DNA of 21,532 bases from Clostridium sp. CAG:413. GTDB lineage: Bacteria > Bacillota > Clostridia > Oscillospirales > Acutalibacteraceae. The stretch covers positions 1-21,532 of the forward strand of contig FR888217.1 of assembly GCA_000431775.1 (NCBI GenBank), in the 5' to 3' direction. The stretch's first letter is position 1. Each line of letters starts with the position of its first letter. Of the stretch, positions 1-7,634 are shown in pieces. The position numbers and the translations under genes are program-made. Under the pieces are notes generated by a model. It did not search any database, had not been told where the DNA came from, and saw only the letters and a list, made by a program, of their open reading frames with translations.

Positions 1-21
1 TTATTTATATATTTTATAGTG

Positions 22-60
22 AAAAACGACCGAAAAGGAGATATTCCCCTCTTCGGTCGT
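22..60 (-). terminator. Rho-independent terminator of the cdaA–cdaR operon
   Basis: The arms at 26-40 and 46-60 are complementary (ACGACCGAA at 26-34 pairs with TTCGGTCGT at 52-60, and the helix continues inward with two A:C mismatches) around a short AT-rich loop. Read on the minus strand, the hairpin is followed by a run of five T (22-26) and further AT-rich sequence. It begins 20 bases after the cdaR stop codon, so it closes the minus-strand operon. On the plus strand there is no T-tract, so it acts in one direction. Confidence 0.85.
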
Positions 61-79
61 CATTAATTCGGTTTTGCAG

Positions 80-1348
80 TTATGAAATTTTGACTATTGC
101 GGTGTATTCGCCGTATGCCCAGCAGTCGTTATCGGTGAATGTCACGGGCACCGAGACCACATCGGACTTCTCCTTGACCGCGCTGAGATCGGCGCTCATT
201 GCAAGCGGTGCGGAGCCGAGTGCGTCAAGAGACGCCTGCGGGCCGACCACGGTAACGTCGCTGAAATTGAGGCTGACAAGCTCGACCTTCGCCCCCTCGG
301 GAGCGTTTATGAAGCTCACGGTCTTGGGCGCGGCTACAGAAAGAGTTTTCATGCCGCTGACCTCGACGGTGACGGTGAATTTAAGAGCCTTGTCTATCAC
401 TATGCCGCCCGTCACTTCGGAAGCGGCAACGGTGAAGGTATTCGTGCCCTCTGTGAGCTTAGTGAAGTCGATCGAAGCTATCTCAAAGGATTTCATGTCC
501 GAGAGCTTTGCCTCCGGCACTGCGAATTCGGCGCTTGAGGGGCTTATGGTGACGTCGAACGGAACATTATCCACATAGTCCGACGGCTTGCCGCTGAAGC
601 TGCATTCCACGGGCAGAGTGGCTATCTTATAGACGGGCACGGTGACCTGAACCACCTCGCTCTGCCTGTTGTAAGTGATATACTTCGGGGTCTCGCCGTC
701 CTTGGTGAGGGCGGCAAGATTTGCGTCCACGGTGATGCTCTGGCGGAGCATACCCGACGCCTGCGCCCTTGCGACGACCTTCTCGATCTTGTTGACCTGG
801 GTCTCGGGGCCTGTCACTTTGACGGTGTTTGACTCCGGGAAGATATAATCGCCCACATAGTAGCCGTCGGGCGCAATGCGGTCGCTGAACTCGATCTGAG
901 GCTCGATGACGAATTCTTTCTCCTTTGGATAATCGAAATAAACGTCTATCTCGCTGAGCGAGTAAGAGTCGATATCGTAAAGCGGCCTCGCCTCATTGCT
1001 CGAAACGTCGATATGCAGGGTATATGTGCCGACGGAGTTGACATAGCCGGTGTTGGCGGTAACGACAAGGTCGTCCGCTATCTTATCGGATTCGACGATA
1101 TACCTCTTGCCGGTTATTGTTATGTCGACGGTGAACTGCGTCTCGCCGAAGGGTTTTAATCCGAAGCTCTGCTCTATCTTGGCGTAATCTATCGTGACCG
1201 GGACGTTTTTGACCGTCACGGTCTTCTCGGGCGCCAGCACCACCGCCACCACAAGCCATATCACAACGGCGGTGAGCAGCGAAAACACCAGCAAAAATCT
1301 GTTGTCATAGAAGAGATCGCTTATCTTCAGTTTTTCTTTCTTTTCCAT
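80..1348 (-). CDS. cdaR: YbbR-domain protein CdaR, regulator of the diadenylate cyclase CdaA
   Basis: This 422-residue protein has a short cytoplasmic N-terminus, one membrane span at about residues 18-40, and a long extracytoplasmic part of repeated beta-rich YbbR modules of about 80-90 residues each. Typical repeat features are visible, such as a 'VTVKNVPV' strand near residue 44 and repeated 'V.V..P'/'VTGP' turns. In Firmicutes CdaR is membrane-anchored, binds CdaA and modulates c-di-AMP synthesis; that role is taken from the family. The ATG overlaps the 3' end of cdaA by 22 bases, which indicates translational coupling. A terminator follows directly. glmM, usually the next gene in this operon, is not present downstream within the window. 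Confidence 0.9.
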   Translation of the reverse strand: MEKKEKLKISDLFYDNRFLLVFSLLTAVVIWLVVAVVLAPEKTVTVKNVPVTIDYAKIEQSFGLKPFGETQFTVDITITGKRYIVESDKIADDLVVTANTGYVNSVGTYTLHIDVSSNEARPLYDIDSYSLSEIDVYFDYPKEKEFVIEPQIEFSDRIAPDGYYVGDYIFPESNTVKVTGPETQVNKIEKVVARAQASGMLRQSITVDANLAALTKDGETPKYITYNRQSEVVQVTVPVYKIATLPVECSFSGKPSDYVDNVPFDVTISPSSAEFAVPEAKLSDMKSFEIASIDFTKLTEGTNTFTVAASEVTGGIVIDKALKFTVTVEVSGMKTLSVAAPKTVSFINAPEGAKVELVSLNFSDVTVVGPQASLDALGSAPLAMSADLSAVKEKSDVVSVPVTFTDNDCWAYGEYTAIVKIS

Positions 1349-2223
1349 TTCTTCATGCCCTTTATAATTTTACTGAAAGTGCCGTCACCTGTGGTGAATC
1401 TGTTGTCGGGGCTGTCGATGAGATAATCTATCAGCATCTCGCGCAGCTTCGCCTCGGTCAAATCGCGGGTCAGCTCACCCTTGAAAGCGACCGAGATGGT
1501 GCCCGTCTCCTCGGAGGTGACGACTATCATGGCGTCGCTCTGCTCGCTCATGCCTATGGCGGCTCTGTGGCGGGTGCCGAGGTCGCTCGATATCTCGTCG
1601 CTCTTGGTCAGCGGGAGCACGCAGCCGGCGCAGAGCAATCTGCCGTTCCTGACAACGGCGGCGCCGTCGTGCAGCGGGGATTTCGGGAAGAATATGTTGC
1701 CGATAAGCTCATGCGAAACATGGGCGTCAACGGGAGTACCCGTCTTGATAACGTCGCCGAGGAGCATCTCCTTCTCCATGACGATGAGCGAGCCTGTCTT
1801 GCTGTCGCTCATGCGCTGAACCGCCTTGGCTATCTCGATTATCGAGTCTCTGACGGTCTCAAAAACATCGTTTTGCCCGCCCTTGAGGATAAGGCCGAGA
1901 CTCGAGAATTTGCTCTTGCCCAGCCGCTCTATTATCTGCCTTATTTCCTGCTGGAAAAGGATTATGAGCACGATAAAAATATTTTGGAATACTATGCGGA
2001 ACATATAGGTGCTCGCCTGCATCTCAAGCTGATAGACCACAAGGTAGGCTATGCCGAGCAGCACAAGGCCCTTGACAAGCTGGAACGCTCTTGTCTCCCT
2101 GATGAGCTTTATGCCGTTATAGAGCACAAAGGTGACGAGCAGGATATCGAGCAGATCGGTGAAGCCGAAATGCAGCGACGGAATCTTTGAGAAGAAATCT
2201 GTTATATTTTCAAAAGATGTCAT
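1327..2223 (-). CDS. cdaA: Diadenylate cyclase CdaA (c-di-AMP synthase)
   Basis: This membrane-bound enzyme condenses two ATP molecules into cyclic di-AMP, which controls osmolyte and potassium transport and cell-wall homeostasis. The N-terminus has three hydrophobic helices (about residues 21-41, 46-64 and 72-90), followed by a DAC (DisA_N) domain. The catalytic 'LHDGA' (DGA about 186-188) and 'GTRHRAA' (RHR about 218-220) motifs are intact. The C-terminus is very basic. The frame opens at a GTG at 2247, but that codon has no Shine-Dalgarno sequence. The ATG at 2223 has GAAAGG about 12 bases upstream and gives 298 residues, nearer the roughly 270 of Bacillus CdaA, so I chose it. The gene has its own promoter and is coupled to cdaR. 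Confidence 0.93.
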   Translation of the reverse strand: MTSFENITDFFSKIPSLHFGFTDLLDILLVTFVLYNGIKLIRETRAFQLVKGLVLLGIAYLVVYQLEMQASTYMFRIVFQNIFIVLIILFQQEIRQIIERLGKSKFSSLGLILKGGQNDVFETVRDSIIEIAKAVQRMSDSKTGSLIVMEKEMLLGDVIKTGTPVDAHVSHELIGNIFFPKSPLHDGAAVVRNGRLLCAGCVLPLTKSDEISSDLGTRHRAAIGMSEQSDAMIVVTSEETGTISVAFKGELTRDLTEAKLREMLIDYLIDSPDNRFTTGDGTFSKIIKGMKKWKRKKN

Positions 2224-2322
2224 GGCCTGACAAACCCTTTCATACACAATGCTGTGTCCGATAATTCGCCGTGCGGAAGCATGATGGCGGTCGATCGGCG
2301 ATTAGATGTAAACTACGATTAC

Positions 2323-2351
2323 ATAATATCACAAAGGCGGCGATGTTGCAA
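2323..2351 (-). promoter_or_regulatory. Sigma-A-type promoter of cdaA–cdaR
   Basis: On the minus strand TTGCAA (2346-2351) and TATTAT (2323-2328) are separated by 17 bases, with a TGA just before the -10 box (extended -10). It lies in the 154-base gap between ispF and the chosen cdaA start. The leader to the cdaA ATG would be about 90 bases. The cdaAR pair can therefore be transcribed independently of the alaS–ispF operon. Confidence 0.7.
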
Positions 2352-2363
2352 ATCATATTTGCA
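2347..2363. repeat. Perfect inverted repeat TGCAAAT-N3-ATTTGCA overlapping the cdaA -35 box
   Basis: TGCAAAT at 2347-2353 and ATTTGCA at 2357-2363 form a perfect 7-3-7 palindrome. Its left arm overlaps the TTGCAA -35 hexamer of the cdaA promoter. No T-tract follows it on the minus strand, so it is not an obvious terminator of ispF. It could be an operator for a dimeric repressor, but no regulator is identifiable from the window. Confidence 0.45.
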
Positions 2364-2377
2364 GTTTTAACAAAAAT

Positions 2378-2851
2378 TTAATTTTCTGTCAGGCAGACCG
2401 CGTGGGCGGCTATGCCCTCACCCGCCCCGGTGAAGCCCATGCCCTCCTCGGTGGTGGCTTTCACGCTGACAAATTCGTCGCTGATCCCGCAGGCGGCGGC
2501 AATATTGCGGCGCATTCCGTCTATATATGGGCGCATTTTCGGTCTCTGAGCGATAACGGTGCAGTCGATATTCACTATCGAGAAGCCTTTATCCGCAAGC
2601 ACCTTAACGACCTCGGCGAGCAGCTTGAGGCTGTCCGCACCCTCGTATTTTGCGTTATTGTCGGGGAAAAGGCAGCCGATATCGCCGAGCGCGGCGGAGC
2701 CGAGCAGGGCGTCGCTCACGGCATGGAGCAGCACATCCGCGTCGGAGTGACCGAGCAGACCTTTTTCATACGGAATCTCAACGCCGCCTATTATCAGCTT
2801 CCTGCCCTCGACGAGGCGGTGAACGTCGTAGCCGTGACCTATTCTCAGCAT
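2378..2851 (-). CDS. ispF: 2-C-methyl-D-erythritol 2,4-cyclodiphosphate synthase (MEP pathway)
   Basis: The enzyme converts CDP-methylerythritol 2-phosphate to methylerythritol cyclodiphosphate with release of CMP, in the non-mevalonate isoprenoid route. At 157 residues it has normal length. Metal ligands D9 and H11 ('GYDVHRL') and H43 are present, along with the '[11 protein letters not shown]' signature (34-44), the 'GDIGCLFPD' loop (56-64) and the C-terminal '[11 protein letters not shown]' motif (132-142). The ATG is preceded by AGGGGGAGAAAT, a strong ribosome binding site inside the end of rnmV. The two genes overlap by 7 bases. It appears to be the last gene of the alaS-led operon. No clear terminator follows; the next element is the cdaA promoter. 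Confidence 0.97.
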   Translation of the reverse strand: MLRIGHGYDVHRLVEGRKLIIGGVEIPYEKGLLGHSDADVLLHAVSDALLGSAALGDIGCLFPDNNAKYEGADSLKLLAEVVKVLADKGFSIVNIDCTVIAQRPKMRPYIDGMRRNIAAACGISDEFVSVKATTEEGMGFTGAGEGIAAHAVCLTEN

Positions 2852-3435
2852 ATTTCTCCCCCTTTGACTTTCCCCACGAATTCATCATAGCTCGTGATGC
2901 AGTTGAGCACCTTGACGAGCGAATTCGCGGTCAATCTTGACGGTAAATCATAATATTTCAGCAGCGCAGTCCGCTTCTCGGAGCTGTTTTCGCCGCCGGT
3001 AAAGCCCAATTCATACAGGTCGAGCTTCGTTATCGGTCTCTCCGGCTCCTCGGTGCGCTCGCACAGCACCCCAGCGTTCGCCAAAGCCTGCATTATCACC
3101 TGCTCCGACACGCCCTCAACGCCGAGTTTGCCCTCCTTGGACGGCTCGGTCTTGCGCCGCTCCTTGCCGAAAATATCGGGGATATAGGCGTTGATTATCT
3201 TGCCGTTATCGACGGTGGAGCCTATGAACGAACGTATCTTAAAGCCCGCCGAGTCGCTGTCGGTGAGCACAATTATCCCCTGCCGCTCGGCAAGGGCCCT
3301 TATCATTTTTTGCAGTTCCTTATCTTTGAATATTCCGAAGCCGTCGGTTTGGATTATAGGAGCGTCGATAATGCCCGAGAGCTTTATTTTGTCGTATTTC
3401 CCCTCGACGACCACGGCCTGTCTTATCTTTATCAT
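2845..3435 (-). CDS. rnmV: Ribonuclease M5 (5S rRNA maturation), Toprim family
   Basis: RNase M5 makes the final cuts in 5S rRNA precursor in Firmicutes, using a Toprim active site. This 196-residue protein is the usual size (about 190). The Toprim signatures are intact: 'VVVEGKYDK' with E11, and 'VLTDSDSAG' with D59 and D61. A later 'KLGVEGVS' segment (about 103-110) matches the family's 'G(I/V)GVE.AS' block, and the C-terminal helical part carries 'LGFTGG' as expected. The ATG has AGAGGA 6 bases upstream and lies 3 bases after the holA stop. In bacilli rnmV usually neighbours ksgA; here it sits between holA and ispF. A generic Toprim or primase-like label is the alternative, but length and both motif sets favour M5. 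Confidence 0.88.
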   Translation of the reverse strand: MIKIRQAVVVEGKYDKIKLSGIIDAPIIQTDGFGIFKDKELQKMIRALAERQGIIVLTDSDSAGFKIRSFIGSTVDNGKIINAYIPDIFGKERRKTEPSKEGKLGVEGVSEQVIMQALANAGVLCERTEEPERPITKLDLYELGFTGGENSSEKRTALLKYYDLPSRLTANSLVKVLNCITSYDEFVGKVKGGEIC

Positions 3436-3438
3436 CGG

Positions 3439-4467
3439 TCATCCTCTGCCGGCTCTTGCCAGCTTCACCAAAGTCTGCTCGAGCACAAGCCGCTTATCCG
3501 CAGCGGTGCTCTTCATCGCCGTATCCGCCGCCGCAAGTATCTCAATGCAGTCGCCCACGCTCTCAAACGAGAGCTTTGCGCCGTTCCTCGCAGCGTTGGT
3601 GAGGCGGAATTCTCTGCCCGCATAGCTGTAATATTTTGCCACATCCTCGGCTCTGCCGCCCGCCTTGACAGCCGCTTTTGCGCGGTAAATGTCGGAGTAT
3701 GAGGCTATAAGAGCGCCGAGTATCTGGAATTCATCCTCCCGCTGCTCAAAGAGCACCGAGAGCTTGGTGAACGCGCTGTCGAACCTGCCTGCCGTGAGGT
3801 CTCTTATCATGTCGAACACCTTGGCGTCAAGGCTTTTGACGCACACCGTGTCGATATCGCCGCGGGTTATCTCGCTCCCCTCGGCATAGGCGCAGACCTT
3901 CTCCGTCTCGTTGAGCAGGGTGTTAAGGTCGCTGCCTACGCAGGTTATCAGATAAGCCGCTGCGCCGCGTTCAAACTGCTTGCCGCGCTTCTTTGCCCCG
4001 CTCTCGAGCATTTTTGCGAGGTCGCCCGAGGTCTTTTTATCGAGCTTGACGGTGAAGCCGTATTTGTCAAACAGCTTGACCGCTTTATTCCACTTTGCGC
4101 CCTTCGGCTCATAGGTGAGCATGGCAAAAACAAGCGCGCAGTCCTCGGGATTCTCCTCAAGCACCATCTTTAGCTGCTCAAAGCCGCCGTCATCAAGCGA
4201 ATCGAGCGGCATATCCTTGACAAGCACACATTTTGTCTCCGCCATCATAGGCACGGCCGCGGCGCTCTCATATATCTCGTTCAGCGTGGTCTCCTTGCCG
4301 TCAAAGGCATGGAAATTGAAGTCGGCGAACGTATCGTCAACGGTTTTTTTAACTATTCGGTCGGTATAAACTTTTTTGAGGTAGCTTTCTTCGCCGTAGA
4401 TAAGGTAAACGCCGACGGGATCGTCCCGCAGCTTCTCCTTGAGCGAAGCTTCGTTCAACGCAGCCAT
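3439..4467 (-). CDS. holA: DNA polymerase III delta subunit (clamp-loader wrench)
   Basis: The delta subunit opens the beta sliding clamp within the clamp-loader complex. The 342-residue length is typical. The N-terminal family signature 'VYLIYGEESYL' (about 20-30) is present, as is the central 'AVPMMAETKCVLVKDM' segment and the 'GSDLNTLLNETEKV' stretch (about 178-191), which matches the 'D...L..EL.KL' block before the C-terminal collar domain. The product begins at an ATG with GGAGGG 5 bases upstream, 22 bases after comEC. The comEC–holA order is widespread in Firmicutes, which supports both calls. Confidence 0.93.
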   Translation of the reverse strand: MAALNEASLKEKLRDDPVGVYLIYGEESYLKKVYTDRIVKKTVDDTFADFNFHAFDGKETTLNEIYESAAAVPMMAETKCVLVKDMPLDSLDDGGFEQLKMVLEENPEDCALVFAMLTYEPKGAKWNKAVKLFDKYGFTVKLDKKTSGDLAKMLESGAKKRGKQFERGAAAYLITCVGSDLNTLLNETEKVCAYAEGSEITRGDIDTVCVKSLDAKVFDMIRDLTAGRFDSAFTKLSVLFEQREDEFQILGALIASYSDIYRAKAAVKAGGRAEDVAKYYSYAGREFRLTNAARNGAKLSFESVGDCIEILAAADTAMKSTAADKRLVLEQTLVKLARAGRG

Positions 4468-4489
4468 AAAGCCCTCCGTTTATTGCATT

Positions 4490-6697
4490 TTATCTGCGGC
4501 GCAGCGCCGCACAGCCCCTGCGGGCGTATATTTCGAGATCCCCGCAGCCCGCAGTAGCGGCCGCATTGACCCCCAATGCTCTCAGCTCATTGCCGACGGC
4601 AACACCGCGCAGATTATCGGCGGAGACAGCGGCAATATCGAAGCCCCCGACCGCCTGCGGGTAGTCGCTTCGGCTTATCAGCGCGTCGGCGTTCACCGCT
4701 TCGTCGGGCAAAGCGGTAATATCGGCGAGCGGGTCAAGACAGACGAGCAGCGACATATCCTCGCTCTTTATGTATACGGCGCTGCCCGTATCGGTCCGAT
4801 AGGTATGCACCGTGAAATTTTCGGATTCATAAACGCCCTCAAACGGGTGTTTTTCGACCCCGCCGAGCAGCAATTCGCAGCCCTCGGGCAGTGAGTCGTA
4901 ATAGATATTCTTCGGTCGTCGGGCGGAAAGCGCGTCAAGCGCATATTCGGCATATTCGCCGTCGCCGCTCGGTATAAACGCCGCCGAAAGCGTGCCTTTC
5001 ATACCCGCAAGAGCGTTATTCAGGCTGCTTTTGCCGTAAAACGCGCTGCCGCCCGCACCGATGAGCAGATTCTCACGCCGCTTGCTCACAAGCACGCAAA
5101 TGCCGTTGCCCGTGTCAAGCATGGCGGCACGGGTCTGCATATCGGCAGACACCGAGAAGCCTATGACGGAGCAGCAGAATATTGCAGCGCACAATGCGGC
5201 TGTCAGGCGGGGCATCGCCCGCCCCAAAAGGGCGAAAAGCATCGAGAGCGCACACAGCAGAAACAGCGCGCAGAACACGGCGCACGCCTCGTCCTCGCTG
5301 ACTGCGAAATCAGCGAGATCGCTTGAGGCAAGCAGCTTTGAGCCGCCGAGCATATACGCGGCAAAAAGCCCGCCCGCAAACGAAAACAGGTTAAAAATAT
5401 GAGTTATCGAGCCGAACACCGCGCCGATCGCGCTCAGCACCATGCACGGCGAAGCGGCGGGGGTGATCACGAGATTTGCAAGCAGCGAAATGAAGTTGAA
5501 ATTGCCGTAAAGCCTCATTGAGACGGGCAAAGTGAACGCCATTGCCGCAGCGGCGGTGACCAGCGCCTCGGCGATATAGACAGCCGCCGTCCTTATCCTC
5601 CACGGCAGACGGCGCTCGGCGGAGTCCCTGAGCCTCGGCAGCACAAGCTCCGAGCAGAGAATTATCCCGAGCGTTGCAAGGGCGGAGAGGCGCAGTGATA
5701 CCGAGCCGATCGAGAACGGGTCGGCAAAGCCTATCACGGTGAGCGCAAACCCGAGCGAATTCAGCGGGTCGCGCTTCCTCATAAGTATATCGGAAAGCAG
5801 AAAAACAAGGGTCATTATGCCCGAACGCATAACGGAATAGGTGAGCCCCGCGAGCAGCATGAAGCCGACCGTGCCGACCATTGCCAAAGCATAGGCAAGG
5901 CAGCGAGGCATCCTTGTTTTCCTGAGAATTTTCAAAATCAGCATTGACCACAGCGACAGATGAAAGCCGGAAACGCACACGATATGCGTTATCCCGATCT
6001 TTGAGAATGCCGCCGAGGATTCGGCGGAAAGCCCGCTCCTGTCGCCGAGCAAAAGGGCGACGGCGAGCCTGCCGTTTTCATTCGGAAGCGTGCGTGTGAC
6101 CGCGGATCTGACGGCGGAACGCAGCTTCAATATAAGCGCACCGAGCGGCTGCCTGCCGCAGTGCGTAGCGACGGAGTATTTATCCGTCGGATAAGCGCCG
6201 AGATATATTCCCGACGAGCGATAGGATTCGAGATATTTCTCGGAGCTCTCGCCTAAGACATAAAAAGTGAAATTGCCGCTGACCGAGTCATACGGCTCGG
6301 CCTCGGGCGGGTTTGAGAACACAAGGCGCACCTTGATATCGGTCTTTTCGCCCTCAAATCCCGTGACCCTGCCTGTGTAATAATAATTGCCGTATTTTAT
6401 CTCCGGATCGCTCTCAAGGCGTACGGCAGCGTCACCGACCGAGCCGCTGAAAGCGACCCTCGGCTGATAATAAAATACATTCGCCGCGGTCAGCAGCGCG
6501 CAGGCGAGCGCACCCGCCGCAAAGGCGCAGGGCAGCACCCGCTCTTTCCTTATATTTTTGAAGCAAAGAGACACCGCAAGGGCGGCGAAAAACAGCAGAA
6601 AAGCGATCTTCGCCGCCCCGATATCGGTATCATTGAGCACGGCAAGGGTGAAGAACACCGTCATGCCGATAACTGCGAACGGACGGGGCAAAAGCAC
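4490..6697 (-). CDS. comEC: ComEC/Rec2-family DNA-uptake channel with a degenerate metallo-beta-lactamase domain
   Basis: ComEC carries single-stranded DNA across the inner membrane during transformation. The 735-residue protein has two N-terminal spans and a DUF4131-like soluble region (to about 190). The competence core (about 205-500) carries 'LLLGDRSGL' and 'IVCVSGFHLSLW' (239-250) and about ten helices. A beta-lactamase-fold tail runs from about 522. That tail starts normally ('AAMLDTGNGICVLVS', matching the usual 'LDVGQGD' strand), but the HxHxDH metal motif expected near 575-585 is replaced by 'PSGDGEYAE'. The domain therefore probably binds no metal and is not a nuclease. The start is uncertain: the GTG at 6697 is 3 bases from GGAG, and a TTG at 6691 has better spacing (9 bases). 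No other late competence genes lie in the window. Confidence 0.88.
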   Translation of the reverse strand: MLLPRPFAVIGMTVFFTLAVLNDTDIGAAKIAFLLFFAALAVSLCFKNIRKERVLPCAFAAGALACALLTAANVFYYQPRVAFSGSVGDAAVRLESDPEIKYGNYYYTGRVTGFEGEKTDIKVRLVFSNPPEAEPYDSVSGNFTFYVLGESSEKYLESYRSSGIYLGAYPTDKYSVATHCGRQPLGALILKLRSAVRSAVTRTLPNENGRLAVALLLGDRSGLSAESSAAFSKIGITHIVCVSGFHLSLWSMLILKILRKTRMPRCLAYALAMVGTVGFMLLAGLTYSVMRSGIMTLVFLLSDILMRKRDPLNSLGFALTVIGFADPFSIGSVSLRLSALATLGIILCSELVLPRLRDSAERRLPWRIRTAAVYIAEALVTAAAAMAFTLPVSMRLYGNFNFISLLANLVITPAASPCMVLSAIGAVFGSITHIFNLFSFAGGLFAAYMLGGSKLLASSDLADFAVSEDEACAVFCALFLLCALSMLFALLGRAMPRLTAALCAAIFCCSVIGFSVSADMQTRAAMLDTGNGICVLVSKRRENLLIGAGGSAFYGKSSLNNALAGMKGTLSAAFIPSGDGEYAEYALDALSARRPKNIYYDSLPEGCELLLGGVEKHPFEGVYESENFTVHTYRTDTGSAVYIKSEDMSLLVCLDPLADITALPDEAVNADALISRSDYPQAVGGFDIAAVSADNLRGVAVGNELRALGVNAAATAGCGDLEIYARRGCAALRRR

Positions 6698-6710
6698 TCA
6701 CTCCGATCGT

Positions 6711-7250
6711 TTATTTTTCTATAAGGGGAATTTCTCCAAGGAATACGATATCGTCTCTCTTGGCAGCGTCGCCCTCGGCGAGCACCGCAGCCTTGGCAAC
6801 GACGTTTGCGTCGAACTTAGCGCAAAGCTCCTCGACCGCCTTGAGGGATTCGCCTGTGCTGATAACGTCGTCAAGGATGACAACTCTCTTGCCCCTTATC
6901 TGCTCGCCCTCAATGCTGTCCATGATGAGGGTCTGGACGGACTCGGTGGTTATCGAGCGGACGTTGACGATAACGGGGTCTTTCATATAGAGCTTGGGCT
7001 TCTTGCGGGCGACGAAATACTTCTTGCCGCTCTGCCTTGACATCTCGTATGCGAGAGGAATGCTCTTTGCCTCGGGGGTAACGATATAATCGAACTCGGG
7101 AAGGCGTTTGAGCAGCTCGGCGGCGGCGTGGACGGTAAGCTCCACATCGCCGAAGATGATGAAGGCGGCTATATCGAGCTTGTCATTGAGCGGGCAGCGA
7201 AGCAGATCTCTCTCCATACCTGCGATATTTACTCTGTAATATTCTGACAT
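6711..7250 (-). CDS. Type I phosphoribosyltransferase (adenine phosphoribosyltransferase-like)
   Basis: The gene encodes 179 residues with the PRPP-binding signature 'VVILDDVISTGES' (123-135), the hallmark of type I phosphoribosyltransferases of nucleobase salvage. A basic 'YFVARKKPKLYM' flexible-loop region lies upstream (78-89). The N-terminus ('YYRVNIAGMERDL...') differs from classical E. coli Apt. It resembles Clostridia proteins often annotated as adenine or generic phosphoribosyltransferases, so the nucleobase is not certain; xanthine or a PurR-like regulatory role is possible. AAGGAG lies 8 bases before the ATG. It sits 21 bases after the HIT gene and 13 before comEC, within the alaS operon. 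A HIT-family nucleotide hydrolase next to it fits nucleotide salvage or repair. Confidence 0.8.
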   Translation of the reverse strand: MSEYYRVNIAGMERDLLRCPLNDKLDIAAFIIFGDVELTVHAAAELLKRLPEFDYIVTPEAKSIPLAYEMSRQSGKKYFVARKKPKLYMKDPVIVNVRSITTESVQTLIMDSIEGEQIRGKRVVILDDVISTGESLKAVEELCAKFDANVVAKAAVLAEGDAAKRDDIVFLGEIPLIEK

Positions 7251-7271
7251 TTTTATCTCTCCTTAATTTTA

Positions 7272-7610
7272 TCAGCCTGCGGGCCAACCGAAGTCTCTGC
7301 CGCCCATGAGGTGGAAATGAAGATGCTTGACCGATTGACCTGCGCTATCGCCGCAGTTATTGACTATCCTGAAGCCGTCCTTCAGCCCCTTCTCGGCGGC
7401 TATCTTGGCGGCGACCTCAAAGATATGCGCCACTACGGCGCTGTTGCTCTCGTTTATCTCCGCCGCGGAGGCGATATGCTCCTTGGGTATGATGAGAACA
7501 TGAACGGGAGCCTGGGGGTCGAGATCGTTGAAAGCCACGACGGTATCGTCCTCATAGACCTTGGTGGAGGGTATCTCACCCGCCGCTATTTTGCAAAAAA
7601 TGCAGTCCAT
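7272..7610 (-). CDS. HIT-family (HinT-like) nucleotide hydrolase
   Basis: This is a compact 112-residue histidine-triad protein. The catalytic 'KHLHFHLMGG' motif (95-104, His 96, 98 and 100) is intact. The N-terminal 'CIFCKI..GEIPS' block and 'DLDPQAPVHVLIIPKEH' (29-45) are typical of HinT/PKCI-type enzymes, which hydrolyse adenosine phosphoramidates and aminoacyl-adenylates. That specificity makes the position directly after alaS suggestive, since released alanyl-AMP is a possible substrate, but this is inference. The ATG has AAAGGAG 8 bases upstream. The product is expected to be a cytoplasmic homodimer. Confidence 0.93.
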   Translation of the reverse strand: MDCIFCKIAAGEIPSTKVYEDDTVVAFNDLDPQAPVHVLIIPKEHIASAAEINESNSAVVAHIFEVAAKIAAEKGLKDGFRIVNNCGDSAGQSVKHLHFHLMGGRDFGWPAG

Positions 7611-7634
7611 CTTTATTCTCCTTTGCGAAAATGC

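Noticed and set aside
2347..2363. Palindrome considered as the ispF terminator
   Set aside because: On the minus strand it is followed by AACATC rather than a T-tract, and the AT-rich stem is weak.
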